NCBI GenBank assembly: GCA_018821175.1
Contig: JAHJMX010000038.1
Coordinates: 1 to 13,642 of the forward strand
Direction: 5' to 3'
Origin: Patescibacteria group bacterium
GTDB taxonomy: Bacteria > Patescibacteriota > Gracilibacteria > UBA1369 > PNNO01
DNA length: 13,642 nt
Below the pieces are notes generated by a model. It was not told where the DNA came from. It searched no databases and saw only the letters and a program-made list of their open reading frames with translations. Position numbers and translations under genes: made by a program. Each line of letters starts with the position of its first letter. Positions within the stretch are counted from its first letter, which is position 1. Shown here piece after piece: positions 6,762-13,642 of this stretch.

Positions 6762-8375
6762 ATGAAAATTATTTATCAGCATAAGTATTGGAGACTTTTG
6801 GAAATGGTACCTGGCATTCTTGCTTGGAGTATTATTATTTTGCCCCCAATTATTGCGATTAAATACCCGTTTGCGATTGCTATAATGGCAATTTTTTATG
6901 CTGTGCTTTGGCTTTTTCGTTCACTTCGGCTTTCATTTAAATTGTATATTAGTTATCGAATTACGCAGGAGGCGATGAATGTGAATTGGAATTATTTACT
7001 GGATTTGATTGAACATCCGGAAAAACTTGATGGTGAACAAATTGATTTAAGTAGCCCTTTTTTGAAATTACAAAAAGGTTTTTATAAAGAACTTGCTGGA
7101 CTTAAAAATAATATCTTGCGGCTTAAGGAGAAAAGGCAATTTTTAAAGCCGTCAGAGATTTATCATGCAATTTTGTTTGTAACTTATAAGGAATCGATTG
7201 ATGTAGTGCGTGAGTCCGTGCGGTCTTACACCGATAGTTTTTATCCGCATGAAAAATTGATTTTGGTCCTTGGTGGTGAGGAAGGGGATAAGGAAAATTT
7301 CTTGAAAATTGCGCAGCAGATGGAAGATGAATTTGGTGATAAATTTGTTAAGGTGATTAAAACTGTGCACCCGAAAGGGCTTCCCGGAGAGATCCCAGGG
7401 AAGAGCGCGAATGCAACTTTTGCCGGGAAAGAATTGAAGAAATATTTGGATGGCGAGGAGATTCCGTATGAGCATGTGATTCTTTCGAATTTTGATGCGG
7501 ATACTGTTGTTCACCCGAATTATTTTTCTGAGCTTACTTATAAATATTTGATGACAGAAGAGCGGAGCGAGAAATCATATCAGCCAACTCACATGTTCCA
7601 TAATAATATTTGGGATGTGCCGATGATGATTCGTATGGTGGCTTTGTCATGTACTTTTTGGCGTATGGCGGAGAGCTTGGATAAGAACAAATACAAGAGT
7701 TTTTCATCTCGATCGATGGGATTTCAGACTGTTATTGATACTGATTATTGGGATCCGTCCATTATTCCTGAAGATTCTCGCCAGTTTTGGACTGCATTTT
7801 TGAAATATGATGGACGACATAGAGTAGTTTCAATTTATACGCCGGTTTACATGGATGCTGTTTTGTCGGAGACTTATTTTGAGACTTTCAAAAGTCAATA
7901 TATGCAGCTTCGTCGGTGGGCTTGGGGGGTGATGGATTTTCCTTTTATGGCGATTAATTTGGCGAGACATCCGAGAATTTCGCTTTGGGAAAAGATTTAC
8001 CGAATATTTTTCTTTTTGGAAAATGCATTTTTCTGGGCAACTGGACCGCTTATTATTATGTTTGCGGGATATTTGCCTTCGTTAATGAATGATGAATTTA
8101 GAGATCATGTTTTTGCATATAATTTGCCGCATATTACGAGTCAAATGTTGACGATTGCTGCGGTTGGAATTGTGATGTGTGGAATTGTCAGTATGATTAT
8201 TGTTCCAAACAAAAAGGATATGCGATGGTGGGATCACATTCTTTTGTTTATTCAATGGTTGCTTGTGCCGATTACAAGTGTTTTCCTTAGTGCGATTCCA
8301 GCATTGGACGCGCAAACTCGGTTGCTGTTTGGGAAGCATCTTGAATACAAAGTTACGAAAAAGGCACGCAAATAG
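6762..8375 (+). CDS. Multi-pass membrane family 2 glycosyltransferase (processive synthase-like)
   Basis: The product is predicted to use a nucleotide sugar at the inner face of the membrane and to polymerise or transfer a sugar outward. From the preferred ATG at 6762 it has 537 residues: two N-terminal membrane helices (about 14-52), a linker of about 100 residues, a cytosolic GT-A domain (about 130-390), then about three more helices (about 413-440, 460-482, 491-515). Catalytic signatures are the D-x-D (DAD, 245-247), an acceptor-side ED in IIPEDSR (337-338) and QLRRW (382-386), the Q-x-x-RW seen in cellulose and hyaluronan synthase-like enzymes. The frame is open back to a TTG at 6681 overlapping the mutase gene. 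That extension is hydrophilic and adds no family feature, so ATG is preferred, though it too lacks a Shine-Dalgarno. The sugar and product are unknown. Pairing with a phosphohexomutase suggests glucose- or mannose-based envelope glycan. Confidence 0.88.
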   Translation: MKIIYQHKYWRLLEMVPGILAWSIIILPPIIAIKYPFAIAIMAIFYAVLWLFRSLRLSFKLYISYRITQEAMNVNWNYLLDLIEHPEKLDGEQIDLSSPFLKLQKGFYKELAGLKNNILRLKEKRQFLKPSEIYHAILFVTYKESIDVVRESVRSYTDSFYPHEKLILVLGGEEGDKENFLKIAQQMEDEFGDKFVKVIKTVHPKGLPGEIPGKSANATFAGKELKKYLDGEEIPYEHVILSNFDADTVVHPNYFSELTYKYLMTEERSEKSYQPTHMFHNNIWDVPMMIRMVALSCTFWRMAESLDKNKYKSFSSRSMGFQTVIDTDYWDPSIIPEDSRQFWTAFLKYDGRHRVVSIYTPVYMDAVLSETYFETFKSQYMQLRRWAWGVMDFPFMAINLARHPRISLWEKIYRIFFFLENAFFWATGPLIIMFAGYLPSLMNDEFRDHVFAYNLPHITSQMLTIAAVGIVMCGIVSMIIVPNKKDMRWWDHILLFIQWLLVPITSVFLSAIPALDAQTRLLFGKHLEYKVTKKARK

Positions 8376-8379
8376 ACTC

Positions 8380-11037
8380 TTAGTTAAATCCAAGCATGTC
8401 CGCAGGGATTGGTGAGTAGTCGATGTAGACTGGGCCATTTTTTCCAGCTGGCAAGAGTGCGGAACGATCACCAGAATAAGTTCCTGGCGAATCAGGAAAT
8501 TCTCTGAAATAACTGAAATAGTTTAAATCATACAATCTTGCAATCGCGTAATTTAAAGGAGTATTTCCATTAAGTAGTTGCCCATCTCCACGGTATGGAT
8601 TACCAGTTGAACATCCAATACAGTTGTAAGTTGCGAATGAGCCTTTCATGTAGAGTTGGTTGGTCAAATTTGTCACAGGATTTACATAGCCACTACCTGT
8701 AGTACAAATCCGTCCTTCTTGTACGAAATTTGGTTCAAGCATAGCCTTGAGGGCTAACCCGTCTGCTCCAATTGCACCGCTTGCGTATTTATCTGTAGAC
8801 AAACAAAGATCTTGCACGTATCGGAACATTGGTCCGTCTGCGTAAATATGTCCGACAAAATCAGTGACATTGTTGCTTATATAAACGTGTCCGCCTTTTG
8901 TTGCTTCGTTGTTATCTGCATAATCTGCAAGAACGATAACCCCAATTCTATTTGTTACATTTTCATCAATATAAACATCTCCACCATCTACGATAATTGT
9001 TGGGTTTTCAGGAAAATCATTAACATTTAAAATATGGATATCTTGATTTTTGAAATAATATCCGCGGCCTCCGCCAACTGCTATGTAGTCACTGTTTGTG
9101 ATTGAATTTTTTCCATCGATTTTAACTTTGCTAGGCATGGATACATTGGTATTAACACCAGCGATCAATTTGCTGACATTTGTGAGCATTTGGTTTTGAA
9201 GTGCGTTTGAAGAAATATCTCCGAGGGAAGTTATGACGACATTAGTGCTGACATTTTTAGCTCCAGATGAGTATACGTTCCCAGTAATTTCGGCAGCTTG
9301 ATTGACGATTCCTGAATCAGCTATGCGAGGAACTCCATTGTCAAAATAAGTTACGACTTCACCGTTAGCAAGAAGTTTGTAAGCAATTGTGATATATGCT
9401 TTTGCACCAGGAATTTGTGATTGTAGTTCTCCTTCTGGCGCATAAGGAAGCGCCATAGTTAAGAAATCAGTGCTTCCGAAGAAATCTTGCACTATGCCTT
9501 GCACTTTATCCAATTCATTAGCATTTATTGATAATTTTTGTAGCGAGTTGCCACTTAGTGTCTCCAAATCTACTTCTGGATCATCGATCCATAAATATTC
9601 TACATCCGGGGCACCTGTTGTTAAGTTGAGGTTAATTTGTAATGGGCTGAATATAGTTGGATCTAATGATGCAATATTTTCTGTTGGTTTGATCAAATAA
9701 TAATCGATCATATTACGGAATGATTCCACATAATTCTGTTGGTTGTCTGGATCGTATGGATCTGCTGTTGCATCAGTAATTGAGTGAAAATCTTTAAATT
9801 CTAGTGGTGGCAAGAAAACCATTGGATAACTTCCGCCGTTTAGTGGTGTGATTGTTTCAGTCCAGACTTCTCCTGTTGGGACTAAAGTGACTGATATATC
9901 AGCACCATTATAAAGTAGATCGTTGCTTGGTATTGTTGTCTCTCCAAATTCACGATAATAAATTTCACCTTCTGAGATTCCGTCATAAATCCCATCACCA
10001 TCTGCATCATAGAAATTATCTGTTGGTGCGTATGAGATTATTTTTGCATAATAATTTTCTTTAACGCCCGTACTTGTTGTTATTGAGCTTTCATATAAGA
10101 AATCACTAGTTTCCAGCGGTTTACTTACGGCACCATCGTTGTTGTCGCTGTAATCTTCATCTGAGCCATTCACTTGATCAAATTTAACGGAGTCAATCCA
10201 ATTTGGTGTAATTGTTACAACGATATTTGCTGAATTTTCAACAGCATGTCCAGCAATATCAGCAATATGTACGAATAAATCATATCCACTTTTTCCATCT
10301 GCAACTTGTGCAGTGTTTTTATTTGGGACACTGTCATCATCCGAATTTTCCCCTTTTGTCCAAACACCAAATTCTGTTTCCGAAGTTGATTCCGCCATCA
10401 CAAGATTCAAAACTTTTCCTCGGATTCCATCAAGGTTAAACCATCCAACGCTGTCTGCCCAGGCATATCCACTCATTTTTCCAAGATCTGCGTCGACGGC
10501 AATTTGGGTTGTCCCGCTGTATGTAGTGGATCCACAAGATTTTCCATCATTTGTTCCTTCGCTACATCCAAAACTAATCCACCCAATATTATCTCCCCAG
10601 GCCCATCCATACATTTTCCCTGTTTGACTATTTATTTTCACTCCATAATCAACTGTTGCCCCACAAGCTATGTCAAAATTAGAATTATCTTTACAGGCCA
10701 AACTCACCCATCCTAAATTGGTATCCCAAACCCATCCATGTAATTCAAAATCATTTCCAGGAACATCTGGTGCGCATAATTTTGCCCCATAACTTGGAGT
10801 TAGTGGTTCTGCATCAAAATCAAATCTTCCTGCATCACCAGCTCCGACGGTTGTACTTTGTCCACCCAGATCAACGCAGGTCCCATAAGCGTATGCATCT
10901 GCAATTGCGAATACTGAAATGAAGGCAGCTGTAAATAAAGCGATGCCAGCAAGGTTCAAAAAGTGTTTAACAAATCGCGCAACCAAGTCTTTTGTAAAAC
11001 CTGTAGCGAAATTTACTGTCTGTGTATGTGTTTTCAT
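8380..11037 (-). CDS. Large exported protein with W-x-W/GW repeats and CPR-type C-terminal region
   Basis: Unknown function; 885 residues. A signal peptide ends near ADAYA50 after a hydrophobic segment at 28-47. Residues 99-200 carry three repeats: GWVWDTNLGW, GWAWGDNIGW and GYAWADSVGW, each followed by a short strand and, in the first two, closely spaced Cys. Residues 205-560 are a probable multi-strand extracellular region with a DADGDG calcium-loop-like site at 344-349 and many acidic residues. Residues about 570-885 resemble a region I remember from CPR exported proteins: IGVIVLADYAD, GGHVYI, GHIYADG, NQLYMKGS, ARLYDLNYF and the tail IDYSPIPADMLGFN. That recollection is not verified. No C-terminal membrane anchor, LPXTG or lipobox is seen. 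It is read from its own promoter behind topA and ends 4 nt from the converging glycosyltransferase. Surface or cell-contact protein is the best guess. Confidence 0.85.
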   Translation of the reverse strand: MKTHTQTVNFATGFTKDLVARFVKHFLNLAGIALFTAAFISVFAIADAYAYGTCVDLGGQSTTVGAGDAGRFDFDAEPLTPSYGAKLCAPDVPGNDFELHGWVWDTNLGWVSLACKDNSNFDIACGATVDYGVKINSQTGKMYGWAWGDNIGWISFGCSEGTNDGKSCGSTTYSGTTQIAVDADLGKMSGYAWADSVGWFNLDGIRGKVLNLVMAESTSETEFGVWTKGENSDDDSVPNKNTAQVADGKSGYDLFVHIADIAGHAVENSANIVVTITPNWIDSVKFDQVNGSDEDYSDNNDGAVSKPLETSDFLYESSITTSTGVKENYYAKIISYAPTDNFYDADGDGIYDGISEGEIYYREFGETTIPSNDLLYNGADISVTLVPTGEVWTETITPLNGGSYPMVFLPPLEFKDFHSITDATADPYDPDNQQNYVESFRNMIDYYLIKPTENIASLDPTIFSPLQINLNLTTGAPDVEYLWIDDPEVDLETLSGNSLQKLSINANELDKVQGIVQDFFGSTDFLTMALPYAPEGELQSQIPGAKAYITIAYKLLANGEVVTYFDNGVPRIADSGIVNQAAEITGNVYSSGAKNVSTNVVITSLGDISSNALQNQMLTNVSKLIAGVNTNVSMPSKVKIDGKNSITNSDYIAVGGGRGYYFKNQDIHILNVNDFPENPTIIVDGGDVYIDENVTNRIGVIVLADYADNNEATKGGHVYISNNVTDFVGHIYADGPMFRYVQDLCLSTDKYASGAIGADGLALKAMLEPNFVQEGRICTTGSGYVNPVTNLTNQLYMKGSFATYNCIGCSTGNPYRGDGQLLNGNTPLNYAIARLYDLNYFSYFREFPDSPGTYSGDRSALLPAGKNGPVYIDYSPIPADMLGFN
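10438..10743 (-). repeat. Three W-x-W/N-x-GW repeats in the exported protein
   Basis: Residues 99-200 contain three units of about 45 residues with the core G-W/Y-x-W-x-x-x-x-GW: WVWDTNLGW at 102-110, WAWGDNIGW at 145-153, YAWADSVGW at 191-199. The first two are followed by V/I-S-L/F-x-C and a second Cys; the third has lost both Cys. Between units runs a strand ending in a turn (KINSQTGKMYG, AVDADLGKMSG). A repeat of this type is, from memory, frequent in CPR secreted proteins; its ligand is unknown to me. Confidence 0.75.
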
Positions 11038-11067
11038 GTTGGATGGGTTCTTTTTATTTTTCCCTAT

Positions 11068-11096
11068 ATTCTAGCACAAAAAAGCCGCATTTGCAA
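11068..11096 (-). promoter_or_regulatory. Promoter of the exported W-repeat protein, inside the topA terminator
   Basis: On the minus strand TTGCAA (11091-11096) and TAGAAT (11068-11073) are 17 nt apart, with TGC before the -10 box (extended -10). The -35 box lies in the loop of the topA terminator hairpin, and the spacer contains its descending stem and T-run. Transcription should start near 11061, leaving a leader of about 24 nt without a Shine-Dalgarno. Confidence 0.65.
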
Positions 11097-11115
11097 TTTG
11101 CGTTTGCGGCCTTTT
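11078..11115 (-). terminator. Intrinsic terminator of topA
   Basis: About 15 nt after the topA stop, the minus strand forms a stem AAAAGGCCGCA / TGCGGCTTTTT (plus-strand 11105-11115 with 11079-11089, one G-U pair) around a 15-nt loop, followed by TTTTTT. The GC core is six base pairs, GCCGCA/TGCGGC. This is a standard rho-independent terminator and the clearest one in the window. On the plus strand it is followed by only four T. Confidence 0.8.
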
Positions 11116-11129
11116 AGTTCATTTGCGTT

Positions 11130-11207
11130 TTACTTTTTCTTAGCGGATTTTTTCACGATCTTTTTCACAGTTTTCTTAGCAGATTCCTTTGGTGGCTTTG
11201 TTTTTTT
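11130..11207 (-). other. Lysine/alanine-rich C-terminal tail of TopA
   Basis: Residues 757-782 (AAKKTKPPKESAKKTVKK and on) hold about a dozen Lys and no acidic residue except Glu765, resembling histone H1-like AKK tails. Similar basic tails occur on some bacterial TopA proteins and may aid DNA binding or processivity. The role here is an inference. Confidence 0.6.
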
Positions 11208-13478
11208 TGCAGCTAAAGCCCCTTGTTCCGCTTTACAATCATTACATATAATTTTTTCCTTTTTTTCTACCAACATTCCGCCACATGCAGTGCATTTTCC
11301 TTCGACTGGTCTATCCCAAGTTGCGAATTTACATTTTGGGAATTTGTTGCAACCATAGAAGATTTTGCCAGCTTTGCGTGTGCGTCTTTCAATTAGTTGT
11401 CCTTCTTTGCAATCAGGGCAGCTAACTCCTGCAAACTTCACGATAGCTTGAATGTTTTTGCATTTTGGATAAGCACTGCAACCTAAGAATTCTCCAAATC
11501 TTCCAGTTTTGATTTCCATTGGCTCTCCACATTTGTCACATTTTTTCCCGCTTAATTTTTTTTCAAGATCCTTATCCATTTTGCTCTTTTCTTCTGCTCC
11601 TTCTTTGACGATTGGCTTTGCATTTTTACAATCAGGATAATTGCTGCAAGACAAGAATTTACCGTATCGTCCTAGTTTAATTACCATTGGGTTCCCACAT
11701 TTTTCACAAACTTCATCGCTCTCTTCGTTTACTACGTCAGAGCGGTTGATGCTTTTTTCTTTTTCAAGGATATTTTTGTGGAATGGTTCGTAAAATTCTT
11801 TTAAAACTGGGATCCATTTTACTTTTCCCTCAGCAATTTTATCCAATGTCTCTTCCATGTTTGCTGTGAATTTGTAATCAACAATTTGAGAAAAATGCTC
11901 AACGAGCAAGTCGTTTACTACCATACCAGTATCGGTTGGCTTGAGGACTTTTTGTTCTTTTTCAACATACCCACGTGCAATAATTGTACCGATTGTTGGA
12001 GCATATGTACTTGGTCGTCCAATACCTTCGGTTTCTAATTTTTTAACTAAAGAAGCTTCGGTGTAGCGTGCTGGCGGTTTAGTGAAATGTTGGGTTGAAT
12101 CAAGTTTTTCACATTTCAAAGATTCTCCTTCTTTAAGAGGTGGTAATAATTTTTCTTTTGGTCCGATTGTTGCTTCTGCCTCATCATCTGTTCCTTCAAC
12201 ATAGACTTTCATAAATCCTTGGAAAGTGATTGTTTGTCCAGTTGCTTTGAAAACATATGGCAATCCTTTTCCTTTTATCGAAGATTCGATTTCAACAATT
12301 AAATTTTTTAATCTCGCCTCTTGCATTTGGCATGCAATAGTTCGTTTCCAAATTAATTCATAAAGGCGGAATTGATCTTTGTTTAAATATTTATCAATGC
12401 TTTCCGGAGTTACCGAAAGATCAGTTGGGCGGATTGCCTCATGTGCTTCTTGTGCTCCTTTTGTTTTTTTATAAATACGTGGGCTTGAATTTACATATTC
12501 TTTCCCATATAAATTCTGAATTACTGTTTTAGCTTGTGCAAGCGCTAGATCAGACAAGTTAAATGAATCGGTACGCATGTAAGTTATAAGACCGGCAGTT
12601 TCTTTGCCAGTATCAACTCCTTCGTAAAGTTGTTGCGCAATCATCATTGTTTTTTTCACGGAGAATCCTAGTTTTCTTGATGCTTCTTGTTGTAAAGTTG
12701 ATGTGATAAATGGTGGGGCAGGATTTCGTTTTGCATCTTTTTCTTCAACTTTTGTTACTTTATAATCTGCGCCTTTTAAGTCTTTCAAAATTTCATCTGA
12801 AGATTTTTGATTTCCGATTACTGCCTTTTTACTTTTTATGTATGCAAGCTGTGCTTCGAATTTTTCTTTGGCATCACCTATAAAAAGCCCAGATAAATCC
12901 CAGTACTCCTCTGGTTTGAAGGCTTCAATTTCCCTTTCACGTTCAACAATTAATCTAACTGCCACACTTTGTACTCTTCCTGCAGACAGTCCGTATCTAA
13001 TCTTTTTCCATAGTAAAGGTGAGAGCTCATACCCAACTAATCTATCTAAGATTCTTCTTGTTTGTTGTGCATCTACCAATGATTGATCGATGTCACGCGG
13101 AGTTTCAATAGATTTCAAAATCGCATTTTTTGTGATTTCGTGAAATACGATTCTTTTGACGTCGTGTTTTTTTGGATTAATTTTGAGGGCTTCTAGTAAA
13201 TGCCATCCAATCGCTTCTCCTTCTCGGTCTTCGTCGGTTGCGATCCATATATTAGTGTTTGCTTTTATTTTTCCTTTGAGTTCCGTTATCGTTTTTCGCT
13301 TATCTGCTGGGATGCTATATGATGGAGTGAAGTCATTTTCCGTATCAATCCCCATTTTTGATTTTGGGAGATCGCGTACGTGTCCCATCGAAGCACGCAC
13401 CTCATATTGTTTTCCTAAAAATTTAGCGATTGTCTTGGCTTTTGCAGGGGACTCAACTATTACAAGGTTTTCTGCCAT
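11130..13478 (-). CDS. topA: DNA topoisomerase I (type IA)
   Basis: TopA relaxes negative supercoils by a transient single-strand break with a 5'-phosphotyrosine link. The 782 residues show an N-terminal TOPRIM domain (LVIVESPAKAK with Glu9; TDEDREGE at 81-88) and the segment GLSAGRVQSVAVRLI (163-177). The catalytic Tyr300 is in GLITYMRTDS, and TEGIGRPSTYAPTI (483-496) follows. Four C-terminal zinc ribbons begin at about Cys591, Cys647, Cys687 and Cys729, each of the C-x-x-C...C form. The last ends C-N-D-C without the usual long tip. After them a tail of about 25 residues is rich in Lys and Ala (ESAKKTVKKIVKKSAKKK), probably DNA-binding. The length is normal for bacterial TopA with zinc ribbons. 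In-frame stops just upstream force the ATG at 13478. It ends in a good terminator and has its own promoter region. Confidence 0.97.
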   Translation of the reverse strand: MAENLVIVESPAKAKTIAKFLGKQYEVRASMGHVRDLPKSKMGIDTENDFTPSYSIPADKRKTITELKGKIKANTNIWIATDEDREGEAIGWHLLEALKINPKKHDVKRIVFHEITKNAILKSIETPRDIDQSLVDAQQTRRILDRLVGYELSPLLWKKIRYGLSAGRVQSVAVRLIVEREREIEAFKPEEYWDLSGLFIGDAKEKFEAQLAYIKSKKAVIGNQKSSDEILKDLKGADYKVTKVEEKDAKRNPAPPFITSTLQQEASRKLGFSVKKTMMIAQQLYEGVDTGKETAGLITYMRTDSFNLSDLALAQAKTVIQNLYGKEYVNSSPRIYKKTKGAQEAHEAIRPTDLSVTPESIDKYLNKDQFRLYELIWKRTIACQMQEARLKNLIVEIESSIKGKGLPYVFKATGQTITFQGFMKVYVEGTDDEAEATIGPKEKLLPPLKEGESLKCEKLDSTQHFTKPPARYTEASLVKKLETEGIGRPSTYAPTIGTIIARGYVEKEQKVLKPTDTGMVVNDLLVEHFSQIVDYKFTANMEETLDKIAEGKVKWIPVLKEFYEPFHKNILEKEKSINRSDVVNEESDEVCEKCGNPMVIKLGRYGKFLSCSNYPDCKNAKPIVKEGAEEKSKMDKDLEKKLSGKKCDKCGEPMEIKTGRFGEFLGCSAYPKCKNIQAIVKFAGVSCPDCKEGQLIERRTRKAGKIFYGCNKFPKCKFATWDRPVEGKCTACGGMLVEKKEKIICNDCKAEQGALAAKKTKPPKESAKKTVKKIVKKSAKKK

Positions 13479-13642
13479 GGAATATTATTAAGGATATATC
13501 TTTGAATTAATGTGCAAATACTTTCTATGCACCTCCTGTAAGTAAACAATAATGAACAATAAGAGTCAAAAAGATTTTTAAAAGTCAAGCGCAATTTTGT
13601 CAAAAAACCCTTTAAATAAAGCGAAAAAATGGGATAAGAAGG
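13479..13642 (-). promoter_or_regulatory. topA upstream region: promoter, orphan Shine-Dalgarno and hairpin
   Basis: The best promoter on the minus strand is TTGACA (13598-13603) with TAAAAA (13575-13580), 17 nt apart. Two further TTGACT copies lie at 13583-13588 and 13564-13569, without convincing -10 partners. A perfect AGGAGG at 13532-13537 adjoins a hairpin GTGCA/TGCAC (13528-13532 with 13512-13516), but the topA ATG is 53 nt further on. In-frame stops between the two exclude an earlier topA start. No gene is seen in this stretch on either strand; it may extend past the right edge. Confidence 0.45.

Noticed and set aside
10963..11358. Plus-strand frame across the topA 3' end and the exported-protein 5' end
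   Set aside because: It is Phe-rich antisense of the lysine-rich TopA tail and crosses the terminator and promoter; it has no support as a gene.
13487..13517. Nine-codon TTG leader ORF after the AGGAGG upstream of topA
   Set aside because: The spacing of 14 nt is too long, the start codon is weak and the peptide has no recognisable attenuation pattern.
1..13642. CRISPR array, insertion sequence, tRNA/rRNA or phage genes
   Set aside because: No regular spaced direct repeats, transposase or integrase motifs, cloverleaf signatures or structural phage proteins were seen on either strand.

Overview
The window looks like a piece of a small-genome bacterium of the Candidate Phyla Radiation (Patescibacteria), possibly Peregrinibacteria. 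The taxon is an inference. It rests on three things: a secreted protein with W-x-W / N-x-GW repeats and a C-terminal tail that resembles proteins I remember from CPR genomes; tightly packed housekeeping genes; and moderately AT-rich DNA. No in-frame TGA occurs in about 4,200 codons, and all six visible stops are TAA or TAG. This rules out the TGA=Gly code of Gracilibacteria and Absconditabacteria. No phage, IS, CRISPR, tRNA or rRNA signal was seen.

Layout. Positions 1-3675 (minus) hold the first 1,225 residues of a very large secreted Asn/Thr/Gly-rich repeat protein, probably a beta-helix adhesin or surface protein; its C-terminus lies beyond the left edge. A 193-nt divergent intergenic region (3676-3868) carries a strong promoter for it and another for the plus-strand genes. 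Next come nadE (ammonia-type NAD synthetase) and nadM (archaeal-type NMN adenylyltransferase), 12 nt apart and probably one operon for the last steps of NAD synthesis. After a 144-nt gap with a palindrome and a promoter come a phosphomannomutase/phosphoglucomutase and a multi-pass family 2 glycosyltransferase. Together these two could make an activated sugar and polymerise or transfer it at the cell surface. The glycosyltransferase converges, with a 4-nt gap, on an 885-residue secreted protein (8380-11037, minus). Upstream of that lies topA (11130-13478, minus), with four C-terminal zinc ribbons and a lysine-rich tail.

The neighbourhood joins core metabolism (NAD, topoisomerase I) to envelope functions (two large exported proteins, sugar-phosphate mutase, membrane glycosyltransferase). 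Regulation shows several oddities. The promoter of the 885-aa gene is embedded in the topA terminator. Clustered GCCAT/ATGGC inverted repeats surround the adhesin -35 box. No gene start has a well-placed Shine-Dalgarno, while the only good Shine-Dalgarno-like sequences sit orphaned in the nadE and topA leaders. No wholly new system can be demonstrated from sequence alone; the two exported proteins are the least characterised parts.
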